From Teredinibacter turnerae T7901 (GTDB taxonomy: Bacteria; Pseudomonadota; Gammaproteobacteria; Pseudomonadales; Cellvibrionaceae): a stretch of DNA of 64,000 nucleotides. The notes below the pieces were generated by a model, which did no database searches, was not told the DNA's origin, and saw only the letters and a program-made list of their open reading frames with translations. The stretch is taken from the NCBI RefSeq assembly GCF_000023025.1, contig NC_012997.1:3159125-3223124 (forward strand). Reading direction: 5' to 3'. How positions within the stretch are numbered: position 1 is the first letter of the stretch; each line of letters begins with the position of its first letter. A program made the position numbers and the translations under genes. This document shows, in pieces, positions 20,465 to 32,100 of this stretch.

Positions 20465-23400
20465 TCTTCTGTCTCCAACAACGCTTGATTCAATTTTTTC
20501 TCACCATCTACCCATTCAGCCAATTCGTATACTGTCTGTAAACGAAATATATCGCTAACATTGATAGATACCTGAAATTGGTCATTTACCCGTGCAATGA
20601 GCTTTATCGCCAATAACGAATTTCCACCCAGTGCGAAAAAATTATCATGAATTCCAATATTCTTAATAGATAACAACTCACAACAAAGCTCGCATAGCAT
20701 AATTTCAATTTCAGTATGCGGCGCTTCGTAGGCGACTTCGGATGCAAATTCAACTTCCATTTGACGGAGAAATATACGGTCCACTTTACCGTTCGCTGTC
20801 AATGGCAGATGTTCCATCAGCACAACAATGTCAGGCACCATATAAGATGGCAAAAGTGCGCGCAGTCGCTTTAATATTTCTGTATTTTTTGTCGATTTGT
20901 CATCGGTACTTTTAGGTTCAACAAAGGCTACAAGTCTGCTCGGCTCATCCCTCGCCACAACAGCAGCATCGTCAACAATTTCCATCGCCCGCAATACAGT
21001 TTCCACTTCCCCCAGCTCAATGCGATAACCACGTATTTTAACTTGCTCATCGATGCGCCCTTGATACTGTAAATTACCATCTGCACCCCAGCGCACCAGA
21101 TCTCCTGTGCGGTATGCCCTCTGCGGATTACCATCACTAAGACGTATATTGATAAATCTCTCGCTGGTGAGTTCAGCACGATTTACATATCCCGGCGAGA
21201 CGCCTTTCCCCACGATATAAAGTTCACCAATGGCTCCGGCTGGCAATAATTTGAGTTCTGAATCCAGAACATAGAGGCGCGCACTATCTATGGGTTTACC
21301 GATTGGAACTGCCAGCGGTAAAAGAGCTAGATCAGCGTCGCCAGCCACAAAAAATGTACTGCAACCAACGGTAGCTTCTGTCGGGCCATACTCGTTAACA
21401 AACGTACTCGTAACTAAAATATGTTTTCGCCAGAAAATCAGTGTTTTCGAGTAAAGTTGCTCTCCACCAACCACCAGCAAGTGCGGTATTTCTGAGGAAA
21501 ACCCATCCAGCAGTGCCTCGAGTGCATGAAGATGCGCAGGAGTCAGCTTAAGTAACAATGGAGTGTCAGCTCGTTGTATAAGCGCAGCAAGATTTTCAAG
21601 TTCGTGATTCCCCTGATCAGAGACGAGCTCTATTGTTCCCCCAGAGAATAATGGCACCAGTAGACTTGTTACTGTTGCATCGAAACTAATGGAAGTGCTA
21701 ACCACACTGGTGTATTTTTTTGGGTTGTACGTTTCAATAGCATATTCAATATAGGAGGATAAATTATCATGAGTAATACCCACGCCCTTGGGCACACCTG
21801 TTGACCCAGATGTATAAATGATATAAGCGAGACCATCATTCGCCTGTTTCGTCAGCGCTGGCAATACACGCCCCTCATCCAAAGTATCATTTGGTTGGAC
21901 ACGAGCATCATTTATTAACAAAGTATTGTTAAATAGTGCCAAAGCTCTTTCGGCATTATTCTTATCGATAACAACCAGGTCGAGGTCAGCGTCTTTTGCA
22001 ATAAATTCAAGACGCGCATCAGGGAGGTCAGGTAAAAGCGGAACGTACGTTGCGTTAGATTTCAGTATCGCAAGAATACCTGCGACCATATCCACAGAGC
22101 GATCGCAAAATACACCAATTCTTGATTTATGCTGCAACTCGCGCTGACGAATACGCGAGGCAGTAACGCTAGCCAAATCATCCAGTTCACGGTAGCTGGT
22201 TGTCCGGCCATTATCTATAATAGCTATTGCTGTAGGACACGATATTACAACGTCCGAAAAACGTGAATATACGGATGTAAACGCAGCATTATCTTCTTGG
22301 TGAGAAAAACGAATGCCATTGTTACTCCATTGCTCAAGCAGTTTAAACGCATGACTCTCAGACACCAGATTCAAACGGGATACAGACTCATCGGGGTTAG
22401 CAACAACATGCTGCAATAGCATATCGAAGCTATTTGCCAACTGAGCAATAGTATCGGGACCAAACAAATCGGTATTGTATTCCCAGGCAACACTTAACCC
22501 TTGCGCCGTCTCTTTTATACTTAAGGTTAAATCGAATTTGGCGACCGTATGCGCCTGCTCTAAAGGCGTAATCGATAAGCCCGGTAAAGTTAAGTCTCCC
22601 GATTCCGCATTTTGTAAAACAAACATAATTTGGAATACCGGACTGTGACGGCTACTACGGGTAACGTCCAACGATTCCACCAGCATCTCAAAGGGCACAT
22701 GTTGGTGTTCGTATGCTTCTAATGCGAGTGTTCTTACGTCTGCGAGAAAATCCCGGAAACTCTGCCCTAAATCAATGGTGTGGCGCAACACCAGGGTGTT
22801 GACAAAAAATCCAATGAGTTCACTGATATCACTGTGACTGCGATTGGCGATCGGCGTCCCAATGACAATATCGGACTCGCGACTGAAGCGTGAAAGCAAT
22901 ACCGCAAAGGCCGCATCCAGCACCATAAACAATGTACTATCACTGGCCAGACAAAGGGCGTTGAGTTGTTCTTTCAGCTGCCGTCCCAACTGCTGATGAT
23001 GGACAGCACCATTAAAGGTAGCAACTTCCGGGCGCGGTTTATCCAAAGGTAGTCCATGTACGGGTGGCGCACCGTGCAAACGTGACTTCCAATAATCCAG
23101 CTGGGGCGCAAGATATTTTTCGTCAGCCAATAGCTCCCGTTGCCAATGGGCAAAATCTGAATACTGAATTTTTAGCGGCGCTAAGCTGGGGCTGCGACCT
23201 TCAACGGCATCCTGGTAGAGGGCGACAAACTCATCGAGTATGAGACCAACCGACCAACCGTCCGCCGCGATATGATGTACCGCCAAAGACAGGACATGAT
23301 CATCCTCACCCAGTTTGATAAGTGCACCGCGCAGCATAAGATCGCGACTGAGGTCAAATGGCCGCCGCGCGTCAGCATCGATATAGGCTTTGACAGCTGC

Positions 23401-26136
23401 CTCGCGTTCACCACTTTCGCGGAGGCTAACGTCTTCAAGGCGCAGAGTAAAAGCGATACTATCGCTCAGTTGTAATATTGGATCACCTTGACTATTGCTG
23501 TGGTAAGAGGCGCGCAGCACTTCGTGGCGTTCGATGACTTGCTGCAAGGCAAATTGCAAGGCGGCAGAGTCGAGCTTGCCCGTTATCCGCAACGCCAGAG
23601 GCATGTTGTACTGCGCACTTTGCCCTTCCATTTTATCCAGAAACCACAGGCGCTGCTGAGCATAGGACAAGGGCGCTGGAACATTTTGCGGTAATCGGGC
23701 AATTTGCGGTAATGCGGCCAACTGTTCTTTTTCGTGAATCAGACGCGCCTGCTCGGAAAGCGTGGGGTGACTAAACAATTCACCAATACTTACAGCAACG
23801 CTAAAACCTTCGAGGATCGCGAACTCTAAACGAACCAGTGTCAGTGAATTGCCGCCTAACGCGAAAAAATTATCATTTAAACTGGCCCGGTTAAGCTGTA
23901 AGAGATCGCACCAGATTGCCGCCAAAGCCACTTCCTCGGGTCGTTCAGGGGGCAAATACGCGACAATTTCATACCAAAACGGCTCGGGGGCGCTCACCGC
24001 GCCTGAACGACACGCGCGAAACGCTTCTAGCGATTCAAGTACAGATAAACCCGAGGGCATCAGATAACTCGGCAACGACGCCCTTAAGCTAGAAAAAACA
24101 GCTTGCGCAAGTAGGTCCACTGATGTTGGCTCTTTAGGGAGCACATATAAAATCAACTTCTCTGCCGCAGACAACGTATTGGTCGGAGTACCTGTTCGGA
24201 TAAACGCGTTTTCAACTAATGGGTGGGCAAGCACAAAAGGTGTAATGTCAGCAAAATTGACTGGGTAGCCATCAACGATAGCGTGCTCTGAGGTTAGCCC
24301 TTTATAACTTAGCGCTCCACCGGGCATCAACCGCGCCAAAATACCTGTGTCCACAAGACAGACTCGCTCGTCGTTAGGGTTGATTTCCTCAGCGCCAACT
24401 TTCAAATTGGTATGCTTCGCGACAATAGATTCAGGGAGCCATAACGAACCCGATGCCCCCTCTAAAACCGGTAGTCGAGATTCATCTAACAAGTACGCAA
24501 CCTGTGTATAAAAATCAAGATCAGTACCGTATTGATCGTGTAAACAACTGACAATCTGACTGTCCGCTTTATCGAGGCACACCTTCGAGCTGTTTTTTGA
24601 GATGGTAGCCGCGCTAATGGGTAACGCCGGGGACTCTACCAAATGTGCAACGTAGTGAGTAAACGCGCTACTCAAACAGTAGATACTGTCTTCGTTGAAT
24701 AGTGATTTGTTGAACTCCCATTGAACAGACAACGCATCATCCTTGATACTGACTGCTACAGAAAGCTCGAATTTAGCGGTATCTTGTGGAAGTTCGAGTG
24801 GTTGTACAGCAAGGTCATCGAGTCTTAGTGTAAAATCTATGCCTTCGTCAACGGTGAATAACACTTGAAATAGCGGGTTATGAGAGCTGTTTAACGCAGA
24901 GTGAAAACGATCAACCAAAAGGTCAAATGAATCAGTACTATGATCGAAAACCTGATTAATACCTGCGGCATTTTTTCGTAACAAGTCGAAAAACGACTCC
25001 CCCCAATCGATTCGGGTACGAATCAACACGGTATTGACAAAAAAACCAATAAGATCGCCAAGCTGAGGATGCTCCCGGTTCGCGACTACAGTTCCAACTA
25101 CAATATCATTACTACGACTGAATTTTGCCAGCAAGAGCGCAAAAACAGTTTGCAAAAGTATGAATAGACTGACACCCTCCGAAACACAAAGATTTCTTAA
25201 TTTTCTAAGAGTCTCAGGTGAAATCCTGCTTTGATGAACGGCACCAATCGCGCCTTGTATGGAGTTTCGATTGTAATCCAAAGGAAGATTGTGGAGTTGT
25301 GGCATGTCTGCCAGATATTTTTGCCAAAACTCCTTATCAATCGGAAATTCTTGCGACGCAATTTGCTGATGTTGCCAAGCAGAGAAATCGCCATACTGGA
25401 TCGATAATTTAGGAAGACGAAACTCGGAGCCCGTAAGCTTTGCGTTATAGAGATGGCTAAACTCCTGTGTGAGAACACCTAAGGACCACCCATCGGAAGC
25501 AATATGGTGCATGGTAACCAATAGAATGTGCACGTCAGCACCCACAGAAACGAGCAGCGCTCTTAACATAAGATCAACAGCCAACTCAAAAGGACGTGCA
25601 GCCTCTTCTGCCAATATTCTCTCAAGCTCGGTTTTATTTAGCCCTTTTCCGACCGTGCGGAATTCAATGTTTTTACCTGATAGAACCGCCTGAACCGGCT
25701 CCCCTCTGCTATTTTTCCGATAGACAGTTCGAAGTATTTCATGGCGCTGTATGATTGTATTTAGCGCATACTCCACACATACAATATTTAGCTTACCAGT
25801 CAACTCTAATGCAACAGGAACGTTATAGCGTGAAGTGCGATTTTGGCCTTCATTATCTATCGCCATCTGCTCAGCAAACCAAAGCCTTCGCTGTGCCACG
25901 GACAAAGGTAATTCACCGTCGCGGTTTGCTTGCGGAATAACTACTTGATGTTTCTTGCGTACGGCGTCCCTTTCAGCGATAAATTCAATGAGCGCCTGTT
26001 TATGGCTCTTAATAAACTCCTTATCAGAATCACTCAGAGCGTCTAGATCACCTTTGATTTGCAACTTATCGCCATTAACAGCAAATTTGAACCCGCGTGA
26101 AACGAAGTCAGATAATATCGATTTTAAATCTCCCAC
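20428..26136 (-). CDS. Two-module NRPS (NRPS B) born by tandem duplication
   Basis: A 1902-aa NRPS ordered docking domain, C, A relic, T, C, A, T, acidic tail. Residues 1-60 resemble TubC-type N-terminal docking domains. The first C has HHIASDGWS. It is followed by an A relic that retains an LxDExxxPVxEGAxG segment and LPSYLMPS but no A1-A5 motifs, then a carrier with GGNSLTLVRLEFAI. The second module has HHIAADGWS, an A domain with YTSGSTGVPKG, pocket DATKVGEVG (Asn-like) and intact NGKVDR, and carrier GGNSLLAIKL. The GTG start at 26136 overlaps the NRPS A stop by 13 bases; AAGGAG lies seven bases before it. Its N-terminal part matches the start of NRPS C and its C-terminal part the end of NRPS A, with a constant offset of 5696 bases. 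It is therefore a fusion of two pre-existing gene ends. The relic module must be loaded from elsewhere. Confidence 0.96.
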   Translation of the reverse strand: MGDLKSILSDFVSRGFKFAVNGDKLQIKGDLDALSDSDKEFIKSHKQALIEFIAERDAVRKKHQVVIPQANRDGELPLSVAQRRLWFAEQMAIDNEGQNRTSRYNVPVALELTGKLNIVCVEYALNTIIQRHEILRTVYRKNSRGEPVQAVLSGKNIEFRTVGKGLNKTELERILAEEAARPFELAVDLMLRALLVSVGADVHILLVTMHHIASDGWSLGVLTQEFSHLYNAKLTGSEFRLPKLSIQYGDFSAWQHQQIASQEFPIDKEFWQKYLADMPQLHNLPLDYNRNSIQGAIGAVHQSRISPETLRKLRNLCVSEGVSLFILLQTVFALLLAKFSRSNDIVVGTVVANREHPQLGDLIGFFVNTVLIRTRIDWGESFFDLLRKNAAGINQVFDHSTDSFDLLVDRFHSALNSSHNPLFQVLFTVDEGIDFTLRLDDLAVQPLELPQDTAKFELSVAVSIKDDALSVQWEFNKSLFNEDSIYCLSSAFTHYVAHLVESPALPISAATISKNSSKVCLDKADSQIVSCLHDQYGTDLDFYTQVAYLLDESRLPVLEGASGSLWLPESIVAKHTNLKVGAEEINPNDERVCLVDTGILARLMPGGALSYKGLTSEHAIVDGYPVNFADITPFVLAHPLVENAFIRTGTPTNTLSAAEKLILYVLPKEPTSVDLLAQAVFSSLRASLPSYLMPSGLSVLESLEAFRACRSGAVSAPEPFWYEIVAYLPPERPEEVALAAIWCDLLQLNRASLNDNFFALGGNSLTLVRLEFAILEGFSVAVSIGELFSHPTLSEQARLIHEKEQLAALPQIARLPQNVPAPLSYAQQRLWFLDKMEGQSAQYNMPLALRITGKLDSAALQFALQQVIERHEVLRASYHSNSQGDPILQLSDSIAFTLRLEDVSLRESGEREAAVKAYIDADARRPFDLSRDLMLRGALIKLGEDDHVLSLAVHHIAADGWSVGLILDEFVALYQDAVEGRSPSLAPLKIQYSDFAHWQRELLADEKYLAPQLDYWKSRLHGAPPVHGLPLDKPRPEVATFNGAVHHQQLGRQLKEQLNALCLASDSTLFMVLDAAFAVLLSRFSRESDIVIGTPIANRSHSDISELIGFFVNTLVLRHTIDLGQSFRDFLADVRTLALEAYEHQHVPFEMLVESLDVTRSSRHSPVFQIMFVLQNAESGDLTLPGLSITPLEQAHTVAKFDLTLSIKETAQGLSVAWEYNTDLFGPDTIAQLANSFDMLLQHVVANPDESVSRLNLVSESHAFKLLEQWSNNGIRFSHQEDNAAFTSVYSRFSDVVISCPTAIAIIDNGRTTSYRELDDLASVTASRIRQRELQHKSRIGVFCDRSVDMVAGILAILKSNATYVPLLPDLPDARLEFIAKDADLDLVVIDKNNAERALALFNNTLLINDARVQPNDTLDEGRVLPALTKQANDGLAYIIYTSGSTGVPKGVGITHDNLSSYIEYAIETYNPKKYTSVVSTSISFDATVTSLLVPLFSGGTIELVSDQGNHELENLAALIQRADTPLLLKLTPAHLHALEALLDGFSSEIPHLLVVGGEQLYSKTLIFWRKHILVTSTFVNEYGPTEATVGCSTFFVAGDADLALLPLAVPIGKPIDSARLYVLDSELKLLPAGAIGELYIVGKGVSPGYVNRAELTSERFINIRLSDGNPQRAYRTGDLVRWGADGNLQYQGRIDEQVKIRGYRIELGEVETVLRAMEIVDDAAVVARDEPSRLVAFVEPKSTDDKSTKNTEILKRLRALLPSYMVPDIVVLMEHLPLTANGKVDRIFLRQMEVEFASEVAYEAPHTEIEIMLCELCCELLSIKNIGIHDNFFALGGNSLLAIKLIARVNDQFQVSINVSDIFRLQTVYELAEWVDGEKKLNQALLETEETTIEGEEAWEI
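22429..23856. repeat. Repeat R, copy 2 (middle, divergent tract)
   Basis: The middle R copy, inside NRPS B. It differs from both outer copies at six small sites between about 23300 and 23630 (for example CCCAGTTTG versus CCCACTTTG), while the outer copies agree with each other there. The changes give Leu for Val after ALIK and QLSDS for HLRDS in the C domain. Confidence 0.93.
23930..24510 (-). other. Adenylation-domain relic in NRPS B module 1
   Basis: The C domain passes directly into LLDESRLPVLEGASG, then VDTGILARLMPGG (a TGDL-like remnant) and LPSYLMPS, with no substrate pocket and no NGK lysine. The carrier after it has GGNSLTLVRLEFAI. The duplicate of this relic is at 18234-18814. Confidence 0.88.
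25945..26136 (-). other. TubC-type N-terminal docking domain of NRPS B
   Basis: About 60 residues starting MGDLKSILSDFVSRGFKF, then VNGDKLQIKGD and a final helix HKQALIEFI. The alternating helix/strand wording is that of TubC_N docking domains, which bind short acidic C-terminal tails. The identical domain at 20250-20440 opens NRPS C. Confidence 0.82.
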
Positions 26137-26160
26137 GCTTCTTCTCCTTCGATGGTTGTT
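26124..26160 (-). promoter_or_regulatory. Ribosome site and 13-base overlap at the NRPS A/NRPS B junction
   Basis: AAGGAG lies seven bases before the GTG at 26136, inside the codons for the acidic tail of NRPS A. The tail-coding DNA therefore doubles as ribosome site and should couple translation. The same arrangement recurs at 20428-20464. Confidence 0.85.
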
Positions 26161-29100
26161 TCTTCTGTCTCCAACAACGCTTGATTCAATTTTTTCTCAC
26201 CATCTACCCATTCAGCCAATTCGTATACTGTCTGTAAACGAAATATATCGCTAACATTGATAGATACCTGAAATTGGTCATTTACCCGTGCAATGAGCTT
26301 TATCGCCAATAACGAATTTCCACCCAGTGCGAAAAAATTATCATGAATTCCAATATTCTTAATAGATAACAACTCACAACAAAGCTCGCATAGCATAATT
26401 TCAATTTCAGTATGCGGCGCTTCGTAGGCGACTTCGGATGCAAATTCAACTTCCATTTGACGGAGAAATATACGGTCCACTTTACCGTTCGCTGTCAATG
26501 GCAGATGTTCCATCAGCACAACAATGTCAGGCACCATATAAGATGGCAAAAGTGCGCGCAGTCGCTTTAATATTTCTGTATTTTTTGTCGATTTGTCATC
26601 GGTACTTTTAGGTTCAACAAAGGCTACAAGTCTGCTCGGCTCATCCCTCGCCACAACAGCAGCATCGTCAACAATTTCCATCGCCCGCAATACAGTTTCC
26701 ACTTCCCCCAGCTCAATGCGATAACCACGTATTTTAACTTGCTCATCGATGCGCCCTTGATACTGTAAATTACCATCTGCACCCCAGCGCACCAGATCTC
26801 CTGTGCGGTATGCCCTCTGCGGATTACCATCACTAAGACGTATATTGATAAATCTCTCGCTGGTGAGTTCAGCACGATTTACATATCCCGGCGAGACGCC
26901 TTTCCCCACGATATAAAGTTCACCAATGGCTCCGGCTGGCAATAATTTGAGTTCTGAATCCAGAACATAGAGGCGCGCACTATCTATGGGTTTACCGATT
27001 GGAACTGCCAGCGGTAAAAGAGCTAGATCAGCGTCGCCAGCCACAAAAAATGTACTGCAACCAACGGTAGCTTCTGTCGGGCCATACTCGTTAACAAACG
27101 TACTCGTAACTAAAATATGTTTTCGCCAGAAAATCAGTGTTTTCGAGTAAAGTTGCTCTCCACCAACCACCAGCAAGTGCGGTATTTCTGAGGAAAACCC
27201 ATCCAGCAGTGCCTCGAGTGCATGAAGATGCGCAGGAGTCAGCTTAAGTAACAATGGAGTGTCAGCTCGTTGTATAAGCGCAGCAAGATTTTCAAGTTCG
27301 TGATTCCCCTGATCAGAGACGAGCTCTATTGTTCCCCCAGAGAATAATGGCACCAGTAGACTTGTTACTGTTGCATCGAAACTAATGGAAGTGCTAACCA
27401 CACTGGTGTATTTTTTTGGGTTGTACGTTTCAATAGCATATTCAATATAGGAGGATAAATTATCATGAGTAATACCCACGCCCTTGGGCACACCTGTTGA
27501 CCCAGATGTATAAATGATATAAGCGAGACCATCATTCGCCTGTTTCGTCAGCGCTGGCAATACACGCCCCTCATCCAAAGTATCATTTGGTTGGACACGA
27601 GCATCATTTATTAACAAAGTATTGTTAAATAGTGCCAAAGCTCTTTCGGCATTATTCTTATCGATAACAACCAGGTCGAGGTCAGCGTCTTTTGCAATAA
27701 ATTCAAGACGCGCATCAGGGAGGTCAGGTAAAAGCGGAACGTACGTTGCGTTAGATTTCAGTATCGCAAGAATACCTGCGACCATATCCACAGAGCGATC
27801 GCAAAATACACCAATTCTTGATTTATGCTGCAACTCGCGCTGACGAATACGCGAGGCAGTAACGCTAGCCAAATCATCCAGTTCACGGTAGCTGGTTGTC
27901 CGGCCATTATCTATAATAGCTATTGCTGTAGGACACGATATTACAACGTCCGAAAAACGTGAATATACGGATGTAAACGCAGCATTATCTTCTTGGTGAG
28001 AAAAACGAATGCCATTGTTACTCCATTGCTCAAGCAGTTTAAACGCATGACTCTCAGACACCAGATTCAAACGGGATACAGACTCATCGGGGTTAGCAAC
28101 AACATGCTGCAATAGCATATCGAAGCTATTTGCCAACTGAGCAATAGTATCGGGACCAAACAAATCGGTATTGTATTCCCAGGCAACACTTAACCCTTGC
28201 GCCGTCTCTTTTATACTTAAGGTTAAATCGAATTTGGCGACCGTATGCGCCTGCTCTAAAGGCGTAATCGATAAGCCCGGTAAAGTTAAGTCTCCCGATT
28301 CCGCATTTTGTAAAACAAACATAATTTGGAATACCGGACTGTGACGGCTACTACGGGTAACGTCCAACGATTCCACCAGCATCTCAAAGGGCACATGTTG
28401 GTGTTCGTATGCTTCTAATGCGAGTGTTCTTACGTCTGCGAGAAAATCCCGGAAACTCTGCCCTAAATCAATGGTGTGGCGCAACACCAGGGTGTTGACA
28501 AAAAATCCAATGAGTTCACTGATATCACTGTGACTGCGATTGGCGATCGGCGTCCCAATGACAATATCGGACTCGCGACTGAAGCGTGAAAGCAATACCG
28601 CAAAGGCCGCATCCAGCACCATAAACAATGTACTATCACTGGCCAGACAAAGGGCGTTGAGTTGTTCTTTCAGCTGCCGTCCCAACTGCTGATGATGGAC
28701 AGCACCATTAAAGGTAGCAACTTCCGGGCGCGGTTTATCCAAAGGTAGTCCATGTACGGGTGGCGCACCGTGCAAACGTGACTTCCAATAATCCAGCTGG
28801 GGCGCAAGATATTTTTCGTCAGCCAATAGCTCCCGTTGCCAATGGGCAAAATCTGAATACTGAATTTTTAGCGGCGCTAAGCTGGGGCTGCGACCTTCAA
28901 CGGCATCCTGGTAGAGGGCGACAAACTCATCGAGTATGAGACCAACCGACCAACCGTCCGCCGCGATATGATGTACCGCCAAAGACAGGACATGATCATC
29001 CTCACCCACTTTGATAAGTGCACCGCGCAGCATAAGATCGCGACTGAGGTCAAATGGCCGCCGCGCGTCAGCATCGATATAGGCTTTGACAGCTGCCTCG

Positions 29101-32100
29101 CGTTCACCACTTTCACGGAGGCTAACGTCTTCAAGGCGCAGAGTAAAAGCGATACTATCGCGCAGGTGTAATATTGGATCACCTTGACTATTGCTGTGGT
29201 AAGAGGTGCGCAGCACTTCGTGGCGTTCGATGACTTGCTGCAAGGCAAATTGCAAGGCGGCAGAGTCGAGCTTGCCCGCAATCCGCAACGCCAGAGGCAT
29301 GTTGTACTGCGCACTTTGCCCGTCCATTTTATCCAGAAACCACAGGCGCTGCTGAGCATAGGACAAGGGCGCTGGAACATTTTGCGGTAATCGGGCAATT
29401 TGCGGTAATGCGGCCAACTGTTCTTTTTCGTGAATCAGACGCGCCTGCTCGGAAAGCGTGGGGTGACTAAACAATTCACCAATACTTACAGCAACGCTAA
29501 AACCTTCGAGGATCGCGAACTCTAAACGAACCAGTGTCAGTGAATTGCCGCCCAATGCGAAAAAGTGACTGTTTCGGCCGGGGATCTGGCAACACAAAAG
29601 ATCGCACCAGATCTCGGCTAACTGAATCTCTGTAGTATTCTGAGGAGGAAATGATTTCAGTTGCTCCAACCAAATAATGGAGCCATTCACAGGATCGTCC
29701 AGGTGCACTTCAGTGTGGATATCCGGCCACGCACCAACCACATAACCCTCGGGCAAACAATGTGGAGACAATTTACGGCTTACGGTTTGGTGTATTTCAA
29801 GCAATAGCTCCTGTAAAGCCAAATTTTTATCTTCGGAAAAGCCGTCAGAAGCTACCGAGTCAACCAGCTCGATGCAAACTATAGGAATAACACCATGGCC
29901 CTCTGACGGAGCCTGATGAGAATCGGGTTGCGGTCGTGATTCAGTAAAGATGTAGCGCGCGCTCACGGCAGGGGTGTCGTTCGTATAGCACTCCTCGAGT
30001 GTATCCAAACACGTTCGAACACCGCGCATCAAAACATAACTACTTTTATGGCACAGCAGTACCAACTTACCTTGCTCGGAAATACGCCCAATTAAACCTG
30101 TCGCGTAGCCTTGTTTTGTTTTATCGGAAGGTAGGGTGAAGACCGACAACTTATTCGTCGCGTTAGCCAATAAATGCGCATGACCGCAGGAATTGACTCT
30201 CCCATCAATGATGACCTCGCCATAAGCGCCCTCCGGCACGGGGTAGTGAGACTCATCAGCTAACCACAACAAATTACTGCATTGGCGAAGAAGTGACGCC
30301 AAGGCTTCGCCAGGATAAAACCCATCATCCAATTCATATCCTGTCGGCTCCGATGGTTGAAACAGAATACAGCTTTTTATAGGTGCATAAATATCTGCTG
30401 AAAGTGCGCCTATCAGATTAGAAAAATAACCGCCCAACCTTTCAACTAAATCTTTGGAAAAGATATCGGTCCTATATTCCCAGCTGGCAACCAGAATGTC
30501 GCTTTTGCGCTGCACATTGAGAATTAAATCGTATTTCGCGAGACTGTTCCTGTATTCATTAATACTGATGTCGATACCTGGCATCGACAAATGTTTGCCA
30601 TAATCCTCTTGCAACGCAAATATTACTTGCACGAGCGGTGCGTGCGTATTGACCCTTTCCGGATTTAACACTTCAACAATTTTATCAAACGATACCTGTT
30701 GATGATCGAGCGCATTAACGACCATATCCCTGGAGTTGTGAAGTAGTTCGATGAAAGACAAATCGATATTTATTTTATTTCGTAGGACGACAGTATTGAC
30801 GAAAAATCCAACCAATCTACTCAGTTCGGCACGTTCTCGATTCGCAACTGGGGCTCCAACTACAATATCATTTACACCAGCAAAACGAGCTAGAGTAAGC
30901 GCAAAAATCGTCTGTAAAATAGTGAAAAGTGTTATATTTTCCCGCTCGCTCAAGCGCTCTAGTAGCAACAACGATTCCTTAGGAATTGTCTGTTGATAGG
31001 TGGCTGCCGAAGTGCCAGTAGCGCCGAATACTTTGGTGACCGGTAAACTATGAATCGGAGGTACGCCTTGAATCGTGTGCAGCCAATAGTCCAAAGAATC
31101 TGCGTTCTCGTATTCTGATGCTTGCCAGTGCGCATAGTCAGCATATTGGATGTCGAGGCTTTCTAGCTCTATAACGCGGCCGCTTACGTAATTCGAATAT
31201 AACTGGGTAAACTCTTGCGCAAGTATGTTGATGGACCAGCCATCGGCTGCGATATGGTGCACTGTAAAAACGAGAATCCCAAACCTCTCCTCTAACCAAA
31301 TAAAATGTGTTCTTACCACCAAGTCGTCGGTTAGATCAAAAGGCTGTTCAAGCTGCTGCTTAATGCGAGTCTTCACACTAATCTCTTCAGCAGAAGTATT
31401 TTTTCCCCTTAAATCCGTTACCCCCATACGGTATTCAAAATCCTGCCTGATACATTGATAAGCCGGTTGCATATCGCGTTGACTGATAGAAATTTGTTGC
31501 GCTACTGCGTTCGATTGATAGACAGTTCGAAGCACCTCGTGCCGTTGAATAATCGTCCGGAAAGAATGCTCAAGCGCTGCTATATCTATTACGCCGGATA
31601 ACTCCAGCGAAGCACCAATGTTGTACTGCGGGCTGCCGCCGCTGATTCGATCTACCAGCCAAAGCCGTTGCTGTGCAGGCGAAAGTTTCAGCGGCTGCGT
31701 TCTATCCACCAAGCTAATTGGCTGCGAAATCGAAGGTCGACTACCACAGACCTGCTCACCGAGTAATTTAATTGTTGGGTGCTCAAAAAACTGTTTAATG
31801 GAAATTACTACTCGCAAATTTTGGTTAATGAGACCAACAATTTGTGCCGCACTAAGAGAATTACCTCCAATCTCAAAAAAAGAGGTGTTCCTATCGATAT
31901 CGCCGTCTATCTCCAGGAGCTGAGACCAAAGAGCCGCAATTTCTAACTCAATCTCAGTCTCCGGAGCTTCAAACACGTCGTTTGCCGGTAGCACATCTGC
32001 CTCTGGCAGTGCCTTTCTATCCAGTTTTCCGTTTGGCGAAATAGGTATGCAGTCAAGCACAGCATAATGGGTTGGGATCATGTATTCCGGGAAAGCATGT

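Larger units (their letters stand above)
18161..22428. repeat. Duplicated segment X, copy 1
   Basis: 4268 bases that match 23857-28124 with no difference I could see. It contains, in coding order, the A and T of the Asn module, the gene junction with its GTG start and ribosome site, the docking domain, a C domain and an A relic. R plus X makes a 5696-base tandem unit. Confidence 0.95.
23857..28124. repeat. Duplicated segment X, copy 2
   Basis: Partner of 18161-22428 with constant offset 5696. It spans the junction of NRPS A and NRPS B, including the 13-base gene overlap. Confidence 0.95.

Noticed and set aside
16733-29552. The 5.7-kb repeat as a plain assembly artefact
   Set aside because: The middle R copy carries several private differences from both outer copies, and all reading frames and junctions stay intact, which an accidental duplicate would not give. 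Long reads would still be the decisive test.
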